Below are positions 54,329-62,640 of a stretch of DNA of 64,000 nucleotides, in pieces. The notes beneath the pieces are model-generated. The model worked only from the letters and a program-made list of their open reading frames with translations. It was not told the DNA's origin and ran no database searches. The position numbers and the translations under genes were made by a program. Numbering within the stretch: the first letter of the stretch is position 1; each line of letters starts with the position of its first letter. The stretch is from Streptomyces sp. BHT-5-2 (GTDB lineage Bacteria; Actinomycetota; Actinomycetes; Streptomycetales; Streptomycetaceae): assembly GCF_019774615.1 (NCBI RefSeq), contig NZ_CP081496.1, positions 1,364,001 through 1,428,000 of the forward strand, given 5' to 3'.

Positions 54329-55984
54329 ATGAGCCAGGACGGCGCTCAGGGCCAATTCGAGGGCCGTTCGGTCGGCGGTGGACGTTACCAGCTTCGTGAT
54401 CTTCTTGGCGCCGGCGGCATGGCGTCGGTGCACCTCGCCTACGACTCGGTGCTGGACCGCGAGGTCGCGATCAAGACACTGCACACCGAGCTCGGCCGCG
54501 AGCAGGCGTTCCGCGAGCGCTTCCGGCGCGAGGCGCAGTCAGTGGCGAAGCTCACGCACACCAACATCGTCTCGGTCTTCGACTCCGGCGAGGACGAGCT
54601 CGACGGCGGCATGGTGCCGTACATCATCATGGAGTACGTCTCCGGCCTGCCGCTGCGTTCCGTGCTCGACGGCGACATCGCCCAGCACGGCGCGATGCCG
54701 ACGGAAAAGGCACTGAAGATCACCGCCGACGTGCTCGCCGCCCTGGAGGCGAGCCACGAGATGGGCCTGGTCCACCGGGACATCAAGCCGGGCAACGTCA
54801 TGATGACCAAGCGCAACGTCGTCAAGGTCATGGACTTCGGCATCGCCCGCGCCATGCAGTCCGGCGTGACCTCGATGACGCAGACCGGCATGGTCGTCGG
54901 CACTCCGCAGTACCTCTCGCCCGAGCAGGCGCTGGGCCGCGGTGTGGACGCCCGCTCCGACCTGTACTCGGTCGGCATCATGCTCTTCGAGCTGCTGACC
55001 GGTCGGCTGCCGTTCGACGCGGACTCCCCGCTGGCCATCGCCTACGCCCACGTCCAGGAAGAGCCGCCGGTCCCGTCGAGCATCAACCGCTCGCTGCCGC
55101 CGGCGGTGGACGCGCTGGTGGCCCGCGCGCTGAAGAAGAACCCCAACGAACGGTTCCCGACCGCCGAGGCGATGCGGGACGAGTGCCTGCGGATCGCCGG
55201 GTCCGGGCAGTCCGGGGCGACGCCGCTGATCATCAGCGAGGGACCGCGGGCCCGCACCAGCGGCGCGTCGGTCTCCTCCGCGGTGTTCCCCACCGCCTCC
55301 GGCGCCCCGCAGAACCCGGTGCCGCCGAACGTCCAGCAGCCGTACCAACCGACGCAGGCGGCCTTCGGCCCCTCGACGCCGCCGCCGGTGAACAACGCCT
55401 ACCCGACGCCCGCACCGGGCCCGGCACCCACGCCCGCGCCGTTCGCCGGCGGCGGCTTCCAGGCCCCGCCGCCGCCCTTCCCCGGCCCGCCCGCGCCGGT
55501 GACGGGCTCGATGCCGCCGGCCCGGCCGCGGAAGAACAACAGCCCGGTGATCATCGTGTCGGCGGTGGTGGGCGTGATCGTGGTGACCGCGATCGCGATC
55601 GGCATCGGCCTGAGCGCCGGCAGCGACGGCGGGGGCGGCAGCGACGGCCCGACGTCCGCCTACTCCTACACCCCGTCGCCCACCGCCAGCGTGCGGCCCG
55701 AGGACAAGACGGCGACGATCCAGAGCACCGAGTGCACCAACCCGACGCCGAGCTACTCCCAGAAGGGCAAGGTCCTCTTCCCCAACTTCAAGTTCAAGAA
55801 CCTGGATTCGGTCGAGGCGTGCATCAGGGCCGCCGGCTGGCGATACAAGGTGGTCAGGGAAGAGAACGACGCGCTCTGGGCCAAGAACACCGTGACGGAC
55901 CAGACCCCGGCGGCCGTCAGCTGGTGGGACCCCCGCAGCAACGACACCATCGAGCTGACCATCTCGTCGGGCCACGGCAACTGA
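54329..55984 (+). CDS. PknB-type Ser/Thr protein kinase with outer PASTA-like domain
   Basis: The 551-residue protein has a kinase domain (about 18-290; LLGAGGMASVHLAYD, VHRDIKPGNVMMTK, VMDFGIARAM), a long Pro/Gln/Ala-rich cytoplasmic linker, a membrane segment (about 407-430) and an outer part whose last 80 residues resemble one PASTA-like domain (VEACIRAAGWRYKVVREEND). PASTA kinases bind wall fragments and control growth and division. Here only one domain is seen. It ends at a strong terminator facing bpa. Confidence 0.93.
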   Translation: MSQDGAQGQFEGRSVGGGRYQLRDLLGAGGMASVHLAYDSVLDREVAIKTLHTELGREQAFRERFRREAQSVAKLTHTNIVSVFDSGEDELDGGMVPYIIMEYVSGLPLRSVLDGDIAQHGAMPTEKALKITADVLAALEASHEMGLVHRDIKPGNVMMTKRNVVKVMDFGIARAMQSGVTSMTQTGMVVGTPQYLSPEQALGRGVDARSDLYSVGIMLFELLTGRLPFDADSPLAIAYAHVQEEPPVPSSINRSLPPAVDALVARALKKNPNERFPTAEAMRDECLRIAGSGQSGATPLIISEGPRARTSGASVSSAVFPTASGAPQNPVPPNVQQPYQPTQAAFGPSTPPPVNNAYPTPAPGPAPTPAPFAGGGFQAPPPPFPGPPAPVTGSMPPARPRKNNSPVIIVSAVVGVIVVTAIAIGIGLSAGSDGGGGSDGPTSAYSYTPSPTASVRPEDKTATIQSTECTNPTPSYSQKGKVLFPNFKFKNLDSVEACIRAAGWRYKVVREENDALWAKNTVTDQTPAAVSWWDPRSNDTIELTISSGHGN

Positions 55985-56005
55985 CAGCAGCGGCGCTCCG
56001 ACAGC

Positions 56006-56042
56006 GGAGGGGCCGGCACGCGAACTGCGTGCCGGCCCCTCC
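56006..56042. terminator. Bidirectional terminator
   Basis: GGAGGGGCCGGCACGC and its complement form a 16-bp perfect stem around a 5-base loop between convergent genes. Confidence 0.87.
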
Positions 56043-56067
56043 GGCCGTTACGGGCGTTGCGCCACGA

Positions 56068-56628
56068 TCAGAGGTACGGGCCCGAACGGGCACCGTCGTG
56101 ACCGGGCTGCTCCAGGTGCCCCTCCATGGGTGAACCGGGCGGCAGTGCGCGGCGCATCTGCTCCAACTGGGCGCGGGCTGCCATCTGCTGGGCGAAGAGC
56201 GCGGTCTGGATGCCGTGGAAAAGCCCTTCGAGCCAGCCGACCAACTGGGCCTGGGCGATCCGCAGTTCGGCCTCGGTGGGCACCGACTCGTCGGTGAAGG
56301 GCAGCGAGAGCCGCTCCAGCTCCTCGACCAGCTCGGGCGCCAGCCCGTCCTCCAGCTCCTTGACCGAGCTGGCGTGGATCTCCTTGAGGCGCACCCGGCT
56401 CGCCTCGTCGAGAGGGGCGGCCTTCACCTCTTCCAGCAACTGCTTGATCATGCTGCCGATGCGCATGACCTTCGCAGGCTGCTCGACCATGTCCGTCACC
56501 GGAACCTCACGGGGCTCCTCGCCCTCGTCCCCGCCACCGGCGCCGGCGCTGCCGAGCGCCATGCCGTCCGGGCCGACGACCAGGACGTGCTGGTTCTCCT
56601 GCGACCGTTCGTTCATCGGCATATCCAT
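56068..56628 (-). CDS. bpa: Bacterial proteasome activator (Bpa/PafE)
   Basis: The 186-residue helical protein matches the ATP-independent proteasome activator of actinobacteria. An N-terminal disordered acidic stretch is followed by a four-helix body (KVMRIGSMIKQLLEEVKAAPL, VKELEDGLAPELVEELERLSLPF, AQAQLVGWLEGLFHGIQTALFAQQMAARAQLEQMRR in pieces). The C terminus is GPYL, close to the GQYL tail that docks in the 20S core pockets. It should form rings that open the proteasome gate for unfolded proteins. It is unlikely to be anything else given length and tail. Confidence 0.92.
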   Translation of the reverse strand: MDMPMNERSQENQHVLVVGPDGMALGSAGAGGGDEGEEPREVPVTDMVEQPAKVMRIGSMIKQLLEEVKAAPLDEASRVRLKEIHASSVKELEDGLAPELVEELERLSLPFTDESVPTEAELRIAQAQLVGWLEGLFHGIQTALFAQQMAARAQLEQMRRALPPGSPMEGHLEQPGHDGARSGPYL

Positions 56629-56764
56629 GCCGCCATTCTCTCGTACGACAGCTTCAGAACGGTGGTGCCCCTGTCAGAAGGTGATCCACCCTTTCAGGGA
56701 CAGCGGATCACCAGGGCGGTTTCCGAATGGGCGCCTGCTCGGATCCCGGTCTGCACAGCGTGTT

Positions 56765-56917
56765 GTTTCACGTGAAACCGCGGAATCCCGACTGTTTCGC
56801 GCGAAACCGGACCATTCTCTCGTTTCACGGAGAACCCATGGCCGAGCCGTTTCACGTGAAACGACGAAAGCCGGCGGTGCTTCACGTGAAAGGACGCCCC
56901 TTCGTTTCACGTGAAAC
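56765..56917. other. parS: Six-element parS array (three exact, three degenerate)
   Basis: Exact GTTTCACGTGAAAC copies lie at 56765, 56849 and 56904. Degenerate copies lie at 56794 (GTTTCGCGCGAAAC), 56822 (GTTTCACGGAGAAC) and 56879 (GCTTCACGTGAAAG). Start-to-start distances are 29, 28, 27, 30 and 25 bp. The array fills the gap between the bpa start and the next gene's stop. Confidence 0.9.
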
Positions 56918-56923
56918 GGGGCC

Positions 56924-57754
56924 TCAGCGGCGCCGCAGCCGAAGGCCGAGGAAGGCGAGCCCCAGGCCCGTGAGCGCCATTCCGGCGCCCATCGGAAGCA
57001 CCCGCTCGACCCGGGTACCCGGAGCGTCGAGGGCGTAGGGGCTGGCCGCCGGGTCCGGACCGGCCACGGTGGTCTCGGGTTTCGGCTGGGGGGCGGGCGA
57101 CGGCTTCTGTCGATGCGGGCTCGGTGCGGGGCCCTCTGCGAGATCACGGGGACGCGAGGGGGACGGCAGCCCGGCCTCGGGTGGGGCCCGGTGGGGCTTC
57201 GGCGCAGCCGAGGGAGCGCTGTGGTGCCTCCTCGGCGCGGGGTGGCTGGGCGGCAGCTGCACGGGGTCGGCGGCCGGGGGGCTCGGCGCCTCGGCCGGCT
57301 CGGGAGCGTCCGCGTCCGGGCCGTCCAGCACGCTGTCGTCGGGGTCCGGGGCGGGGTCGGCACGCCAGAGGAAGTCGGGGCCGAACGGGTGAGGGTGATG
57401 CCGGTGAAGATGCCGCGGTACGTGGAGGAGCGCACCGGCGTGATGGCGCGGGAAGCCGGTCAGGGCGCCGGTGAGGCGCAGGATGCGGTCCGGCAGGTCC
57501 CGCAGGCCGTCGGCGCCGGGAACGTCGGGCAGCCGGTCGGGCACGTCGGGCAGGTCCGGGTACAGCCGGGCCAGACGTTCCACGGACACCGGAAGGTCCG
57601 GCGTGTAGGCGTCGAGGGACTCGTCGGGGCGGGCGGCCGGGGTGGCCTTGTGGTCCACGGCCAGCGCCGGACCGGCGATCAGGGAGACGGGCAGGGCGGC
57701 GGCGACCACCAGCAGACTTGTGGCGATGCGCGTACGGAATCCTGGAGCGACCAC
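56924..57754 (-). CDS. Proline-rich secreted protein with C-terminal membrane anchor
   Basis: The 276-residue protein has an N-terminal signal peptide (about 1-32, ending GPALAVD) and a Pro/Asp/His-rich middle with many PxP repeats and a His-rich stretch (PRHHAGALLHVPRHLHRHH). The C-terminal end is RVERVLPMGAGMALTGLGLAFLGLRLRRR in layout: a short motif, one hydrophobic segment and a basic tail. It should be held at the outer face of the membrane or wall. I see no true LPxTG/LAxTG sorting motif. The GTG start has a GGGAGG ribosome binding site. Function is unknown. Confidence 0.8.
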   Translation of the reverse strand: MVAPGFRTRIATSLLVVAAALPVSLIAGPALAVDHKATPAARPDESLDAYTPDLPVSVERLARLYPDLPDVPDRLPDVPGADGLRDLPDRILRLTGALTGFPRHHAGALLHVPRHLHRHHPHPFGPDFLWRADPAPDPDDSVLDGPDADAPEPAEAPSPPAADPVQLPPSHPAPRRHHSAPSAAPKPHRAPPEAGLPSPSRPRDLAEGPAPSPHRQKPSPAPQPKPETTVAGPDPAASPYALDAPGTRVERVLPMGAGMALTGLGLAFLGLRLRRR

Positions 57755-57904
57755 GGTGCCCCTCCCGTGCCGAGCCGTCGAGTGACGTGCCCAGCGTCAC
57801 ACGGCGGGTGAACCGCGGCATCTCGGGCCGGTCCGCCGGGGGACCGGCCGACACGGGGAGGGGCGAGGGACGCTCGGGCCCCGGAGGCGACGGGCGGCGG
57901 CCCC

Positions 57905-58882
57905 TCAGACCGTCAGGACGACCTTGCCGAAGTGGCTGCTCGCGTCCAGGATGCGGTGTGCCTCCGCGGCCTCCGCCATCGGCAGGGTGCGGTCCACGAT
58001 CGGGCGGACCTGACCGTTGCCGATCAGCGGCCAGACGTGTTCCCGGACGGCGGCGACGATGGCCGACTTCTCGCTCACCGGGCGGGCCCGCAGTCCGGTG
58101 CCGGTGATCGCGGCGCGCTTGGAGATCAGCGCGGCGAGGTTGAGCTCGGCCTTCACGCCGCCCTGCAGCCCGATGATCGCCAGCCGGCCGGCGACCGCCA
58201 GGGCCTTGACGTTCCGCTGGAGGTACTTGGCGCCGATGATGTCGAGGATGACGTCCGCGCCCTTGCCGTCGGTGGCCTTGCGGATCTCCTGGACGAAGTC
58301 CTGCTCGCGGTAGTCGATGAGGATGTCGGCGCCCAACTCGGCACAGCGGGCCAGCTTTTCGGGACCGCCCGCGGTGACCGCGACGCGCGCGCCGACCGCC
58401 TTGGCGAGCTGGATCGCCATGGTGCCGATGCCGCTGGCGCCGCCGTGGACCAGCAGGGTCTCGCCGGGCCGCAGGTGCGCGATCATGAAGACGTTCGACC
58501 AGACGGTGCAGGCCACTTCGGGGAGCGAGGCGGCGGTGACGAGGTCGACGCCGGGCGGCAGCGGGAGCACCTGGCCGGCCGGCACGGCGACCTTCTCGGC
58601 GTACCCGCCGCCCGACAGCAGCGCGCACACCTCGTCGCCGACCGCCCAGCCGTGCACACCGGGCCCGACCGCGGCGATCCGCCCCGCGCACTCCAGACCG
58701 GGGTACGGGGAGGCGCCGGGCGGCGGATCGTAGAAGCCCTGGCGCTGGAGCAGGTCGGCGCGGTTCACGGCGCTGGCCGCGACCTCGATCAGGACCTCGC
58801 CCTCGGCGGGCTGCGGATCGGGCACTTCGGCCCAGACGAGGGCTTCGGGGCCACCGGGCTCGGGGATGGTGATCGCTCGCAT
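57905..58882 (-). CDS. NAD(P)H quinone oxidoreductase (PIG3-type)
   Basis: The 325-residue medium-chain reductase resembles the PIG3/TP53I3-type quinone oxidoreductases. It starts MRAITIPEPGGPEALVWAEVP, has NRADLLQRQGFYDPPPGASPYPGLE and the NADPH loop LLVHGGASGIGTMAIQLA, and lacks zinc-binding residues. It probably reduces quinones in the cytoplasm. It follows the K+ channel gene in the same direction after about 110 bp. The ATG at 58882 fits the family start. Confidence 0.92.
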   Translation of the reverse strand: MRAITIPEPGGPEALVWAEVPDPQPAEGEVLIEVAASAVNRADLLQRQGFYDPPPGASPYPGLECAGRIAAVGPGVHGWAVGDEVCALLSGGGYAEKVAVPAGQVLPLPPGVDLVTAASLPEVACTVWSNVFMIAHLRPGETLLVHGGASGIGTMAIQLAKAVGARVAVTAGGPEKLARCAELGADILIDYREQDFVQEIRKATDGKGADVILDIIGAKYLQRNVKALAVAGRLAIIGLQGGVKAELNLAALISKRAAITGTGLRARPVSEKSAIVAAVREHVWPLIGNGQVRPIVDRTLPMAEAAEAHRILDASSHFGKVVLTV

Positions 58883-58991
58883 GGGCGCGAGGCTACTCGC
58901 CGACCGGCCACGGAGCGAAAGGGCGGGGCCCGGCCCCACTACCGGTCACGACCCGCGGAGTCCGGTCGCCGGCGCCCCGCCCGACCGCCCG

Positions 58992-60131
58992 TCAGTCGTC
59001 CGCCGGGCGCATGGGGGAGACCGCGGTGCCGGGCAACTTCGGCCTGGTGGACGGCTTTCCGGAGGCGGCGGGCTCCTCCTCGGAGGCGGCGCGGACGATG
59101 GTGATCAGACGGTCCGCGGGCTGCAACGGGCTCGCCTTCGGGTCGTCGTAACCCAGCAGCCGATGGCCGCGCAGGACGGAGACGACCAGGTCGTCGGTCT
59201 CCCGGACCGACCTGCCGACCTCGGCCTTGACCACCGGCCGCTCCACCAGGTCCAGTCCGCTGCCCTGCTGGATGAGGTCCTCCATCACGGCGCCCGCGCT
59301 GGGGCTGTGCACCGAGAGGCCCAGCAGCCGGCCGGCCGCACTGGCCGAGGTGATCACCGCGTCGGCACCGGACTGCCGCAGCAGCGGCGCGTTCTCCTCC
59401 TCCCGCACCGCGGCGACGATGTTGGCGCGCTTGTTGAGCTGACGCGCGGTCAAGGAGACCAGCACGGCGGTGTCGTCGCGCTGGGTGGCGATGACGACCT
59501 GGTGCGCGCGCTGGATCTCGGCCCGCAGCAGCACATCGCTGCGGGTCGCATCGCCAACCACACCGGCGAAGCCCTCGGACACCGCGGACTCGACGACCTT
59601 GGTGCTGGGATCGACGACGACGATGCGGTCCCGCGGCAGACCGGTGGCCCGCAGGGTCTGCGCGGCGGACCGGCCCTTGGTTCCGTAGCCGACGATGACG
59701 GTGTGATCGCGCAAGGCGTTTCTCCAGCGTGTCAATTTCCACTGCTCGCGGGTGCGCTCGGTCAGGACCTCCAGCGTGGTGCCGACCAGGATGATCAGGA
59801 ACAGCACACGCAGCGGCGTGACCAGCAGGATGTTCAGCAGCCGGGCGCCGGAGCTGTAGGGGACGATGTCGCCGTAACCCGTGGTGGAGAGCGTGACGGT
59901 GGCGTAGTAGACGCAGTCGAGCAGGTCGAGGGGGCCACCGGCGTTGTCGTGGTAACCGTCGCGGTCGATCCAGACGATGAAGACCGTCGCGACGAGCACC
60001 AGCAGGGCCATCATCAACCGTCGGGCGACCTGCCGTATCGGTGCCTTCGGGGTGCGGCGGGGCAGTATCACCCGGTGGGAGCGGTCCTCGGGGACCCCGC
60101 GGGCTGCGGCGTCGTGGGACGGGAGCTTCAC
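58992..60131 (-). CDS. Potassium channel with RCK/TrkA-N domain
   Basis: The 379-residue protein has two membrane helices (about 39-56 and 98-122) flanking a pore loop with the selectivity filter TTGYGD (residues 83-88), then an RCK domain with the Rossmann loop VIVGYGTKGRSAAQTL and a C-terminal TrkA-C-like part. Four subunits should form a K+ channel gated by a cytoplasmic ligand. The GTG start overlaps the moeA stop as GTGA, so it is co-translated with molybdenum cofactor genes, an odd partnership. Confidence 0.93.
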   Translation of the reverse strand: MKLPSHDAAARGVPEDRSHRVILPRRTPKAPIRQVARRLMMALLVLVATVFIVWIDRDGYHDNAGGPLDLLDCVYYATVTLSTTGYGDIVPYSSGARLLNILLVTPLRVLFLIILVGTTLEVLTERTREQWKLTRWRNALRDHTVIVGYGTKGRSAAQTLRATGLPRDRIVVVDPSTKVVESAVSEGFAGVVGDATRSDVLLRAEIQRAHQVVIATQRDDTAVLVSLTARQLNKRANIVAAVREEENAPLLRQSGADAVITSASAAGRLLGLSVHSPSAGAVMEDLIQQGSGLDLVERPVVKAEVGRSVRETDDLVVSVLRGHRLLGYDDPKASPLQPADRLITIVRAASEEEPAASGKPSTRPKLPGTAVSPMRPADD

Positions 60132-61660
60132 GGGGCACCTCCGGAGGGGGCCGCCGGGTCGTAGGAGGTGTCCGGGGGCGGCCAGCCCGCCGACCAGCCC
60201 GCCGGCCAGGGCAGTTCGAGGAGTTCGACCTCCGTGCCGCGCTCCGCGCCGCCGGGCGGGACGACGGCCACCGCGTCGGCGGCGGCGATCCCGCGCAGCA
60301 TGGCGGGCCCGTGGAAGTGCAGCGGCGAGGCCACCAGTCCGTGCCGGTCGTCGTCGCGGTACGCCACCGGGACCAGCCGGGTGTCCTGCGGATGCCCCAC
60401 GGCCGCGGCGGCCAGCGGCACCCGGTACGGCGCGGTGGGGCGGCGGGCGGCGAGCGTGCGCAGCAGCGGTTCGGCGAGGGTGAGCAGGCCGGACACCGCG
60501 GCCAGTGGGTTGCCCGGAAGGCCGACGAGGTGCCGGCGCGGTGCGAGGCGGGCCAGCAGCATGGGGTGGCCGGGGCGCACCGCCACGCCGTCCACCAGGA
60601 GTTCCGCGTCGAGCCGCCGGAGTGTGGGGTGCACATGGTCGACAGGCCCGGATGCGGTACCGCCGGTGGTGACGATCAGGTCGGCGGTGGAGCCGGCCAG
60701 GGCGTCGTGGAGCGCGTCGGCGTCGTCGCCGAGGTGGCGCGGAGCGGCCGTCTCGGCTCCCAGGGCGCGCAGCCAGGGCACCAGCATCGGGCCGAGCGCG
60801 TCACGGATCCGGCCCCCCTCCGGCAGTCCGCCGCGCAGCAGCTCGTCGCCGAGGACGAACACCTCGGCGCGGGGACGGGGGTGGACGGAGAGCTCGTCGT
60901 AGCCGGCCGCGGCGGCCAGGCCGAGGACCGCGGGCGTGACCAGCGTGCCGGCGGGCAGCAGATGGTCGCCGCAGCGGCACTCCTGGCCGCGCGGGCGGAT
61001 GTCCTGGCCCGGTGGCACCGGCCGCGGCGCATACAACCGGGCCCGGCCGTCGGGGAGTTCGAGGATCTCGCCGTGTTCGCTGCGGAGCACCGCGGTGGCG
61101 CCGGCCGGGATGCGGGCTCCGGTGGCGATCGGGAGCGCATGGCCGTCGGGAAGTGCCGCGGGGGCGTCGTGACCGGCGAGGATGCCGGTGTCCGGGCCGC
61201 TGTCGGCAGCGTCCGACGCGCGGTCGATGCGCCAGGGGCCGGGGCCGGCGACCACCCAGCCGTCCATCGCCGAGGTGTCGAACGAGGGAAGGTCGGTGAG
61301 GGCCACCATGGGAGCGGCGAGGGTGCGGCCGAGGGCGTCGGCCAGCTCGGCCGTACCGGGGCCGGGCGGCTCGCGCAGCGCGTGTTCGGCGCGCTCGCGG
61401 GCCGTGCGCCACGAGACGGCGGAGTGGTCGGCGGGCCGCCTGCCGGGGCCGGCGGGGCGGTCCGGACCGGCGCCGGCACCCGGTTCGCCACCGGTGCGGG
61501 GCGCTCCCCCGCGGTCGGCGGAGTGGGCGCCGGTCACGGCGCCGCCGGGCGGCTGGTCGGCGGGCCCGGGCCGACGCGGGCCGGGTGCGACGCCGTTGGC
61601 CAGGGCGAGCGCGTCGGCGAAGTCGTCGCCGAACGGGTCGCCGCGCTCCCCGTCGGTCAT
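60128..61660 (-). CDS. moeA: Molybdopterin molybdenumtransferase MoeA
   Basis: The 510-residue protein has a disordered Gly/Pro-rich head of about 85 residues and a MoeA core: LPSFDTSAMDGWVVA, LPIATGARIPAGA, the MoCF-binding TTGGTASGPVDHV and LVGLPGNPLAAVSGL, with a C-terminal MoeA domain. It inserts molybdenum into adenylated molybdopterin. The start overlaps the mobA stop (ATGA) and the stop overlaps the K+ channel start. The N-terminal extension is unusual in length but low-complexity. Confidence 0.92.
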   Translation of the reverse strand: MTDGERGDPFGDDFADALALANGVAPGPRRPGPADQPPGGAVTGAHSADRGGAPRTGGEPGAGAGPDRPAGPGRRPADHSAVSWRTARERAEHALREPPGPGTAELADALGRTLAAPMVALTDLPSFDTSAMDGWVVAGPGPWRIDRASDAADSGPDTGILAGHDAPAALPDGHALPIATGARIPAGATAVLRSEHGEILELPDGRARLYAPRPVPPGQDIRPRGQECRCGDHLLPAGTLVTPAVLGLAAAAGYDELSVHPRPRAEVFVLGDELLRGGLPEGGRIRDALGPMLVPWLRALGAETAAPRHLGDDADALHDALAGSTADLIVTTGGTASGPVDHVHPTLRRLDAELLVDGVAVRPGHPMLLARLAPRRHLVGLPGNPLAAVSGLLTLAEPLLRTLAARRPTAPYRVPLAAAAVGHPQDTRLVPVAYRDDDRHGLVASPLHFHGPAMLRGIAAADAVAVVPPGGAERGTEVELLELPWPAGWSAGWPPPDTSYDPAAPSGGAP

Positions 61661-62571
61661 TCCGCGGGCCGCGCTTCGTCAGCCGGGGCACCGGAACCGG
61701 CCGCGCGCGCAGCGGCGGCCTCCTCGGCGGCGGCTTCGGCCGCCCAGCGGTCGGCCAGCGCGCCGATCCGCCGCGACAGCTCCGCCACATCGCCACCTTG
61801 CCGGCCCGCCGCGTAACCGATCAGAAAGGTCGTCAGCGGCGCGGCCGGGCGGGCCACGCCGTGCGCCGCGTCCCGCGCGAGGTCGAGGAGTGCCGCCGTG
61901 TCGACATCCAGGTCGATGCCGAGTTCGGCCTTGACTGCGGTGATCCATTCGTCCAGCACGTGTCCATGCTCCCTGATCCGGGCGCGCGCCGTGCCCAGGT
62001 CCTCCCAGGTGTCGCAGTCGAAGGACGCCGTGGACGTGGGATCCGGGACGCGGACGAGCGCCAACGCGGACAGCAGGGGGCGCAGCGGCAGGCCGGTCAG
62101 GGTGCCGTGCGCGGTCCGCAGCCGGTCCAGTTCGCGGCGCAGCGGGGCCGCGCGGTAGGCGGCCACCAGCGGCTGGTCCCGCCCTTCGGCGTCGCGCAGC
62201 AGTGCCCCGTCCCGGGGCGTGTCGCCCCCGGCGGTCGCCGCCTCCAGGAGGGCGCGCACCGTCCCGGCCGTCAGGAACGGCAGATCGGCTGAGAGAACCA
62301 GCACCGTGGGGGCGGTGGTGTGCCGCAGTCCGGCGTCGAGCGCGGCGAGCGGGCCGCCGCCGGGCGGGTCTTCGAGGGCCTGGACCACGGGGCGCGCGGT
62401 CGGACGGGCTGGGCCTACGACGACGCTGACCGCAGCGTCGGGGCAGGCGGCCAGCACCCGGTCCAGCAGAGCGCGGCCGCCGACCGGAAGGGCGGGTTTG
62501 TCCGCCCCACCGAGCCGTCGGGCCGCGCCGCCGGCCAACACGATCGCGTCGTGGTCGGTGTGGTCGTTCAC
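61657..62571 (-). CDS. mobA: MobA-like nucleotidyltransferase fused to DUF6457-like domain
   Basis: The 304-residue protein has an N-terminal MobA-type transferase (about 9-200) with VLAGGAARRLGGADKP, LSADLPFL and QPLVAAYR, which attaches GMP to the molybdenum cofactor. A C-terminal domain of about 85 residues (LDEWITAVKAELGIDLDVD and LTTFLIGYAAG) resembles the small actinobacterial DUF6457 domain. Start is GTG. The gene is first in a mobA-moeA-channel operon and lies between a parS site and moeA. Confidence 0.9.
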   Translation of the reverse strand: MNDHTDHDAIVLAGGAARRLGGADKPALPVGGRALLDRVLAACPDAAVSVVVGPARPTARPVVQALEDPPGGGPLAALDAGLRHTTAPTVLVLSADLPFLTAGTVRALLEAATAGGDTPRDGALLRDAEGRDQPLVAAYRAAPLRRELDRLRTAHGTLTGLPLRPLLSALALVRVPDPTSTASFDCDTWEDLGTARARIREHGHVLDEWITAVKAELGIDLDVDTAALLDLARDAAHGVARPAAPLTTFLIGYAAGRQGGDVAELSRRIGALADRWAAEAAAEEAAAARAAGSGAPADEARPAE

Positions 62572-62622
62572 CCCTTGAGTATGGCCGGGGACGTCGCGCT
62601 CACCCCGCCGCCGACCGTCTTC

Positions 62623-62636
62623 GTTTCACGTGAAAC
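62623..62636. other. parS: parS site
   Basis: An exact GTTTCACGTGAAAC palindrome just past the reverse-strand E2 stop and before the mobA start. Confidence 0.93.
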
Positions 62637-62640
62637 AACG

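Noticed and set aside
56694..56885. 63-codon reverse frame rich in FHVK/VSRET segments
   Set aside because: It is only the translation of the parS array and has no ribosome binding site or codon bias.
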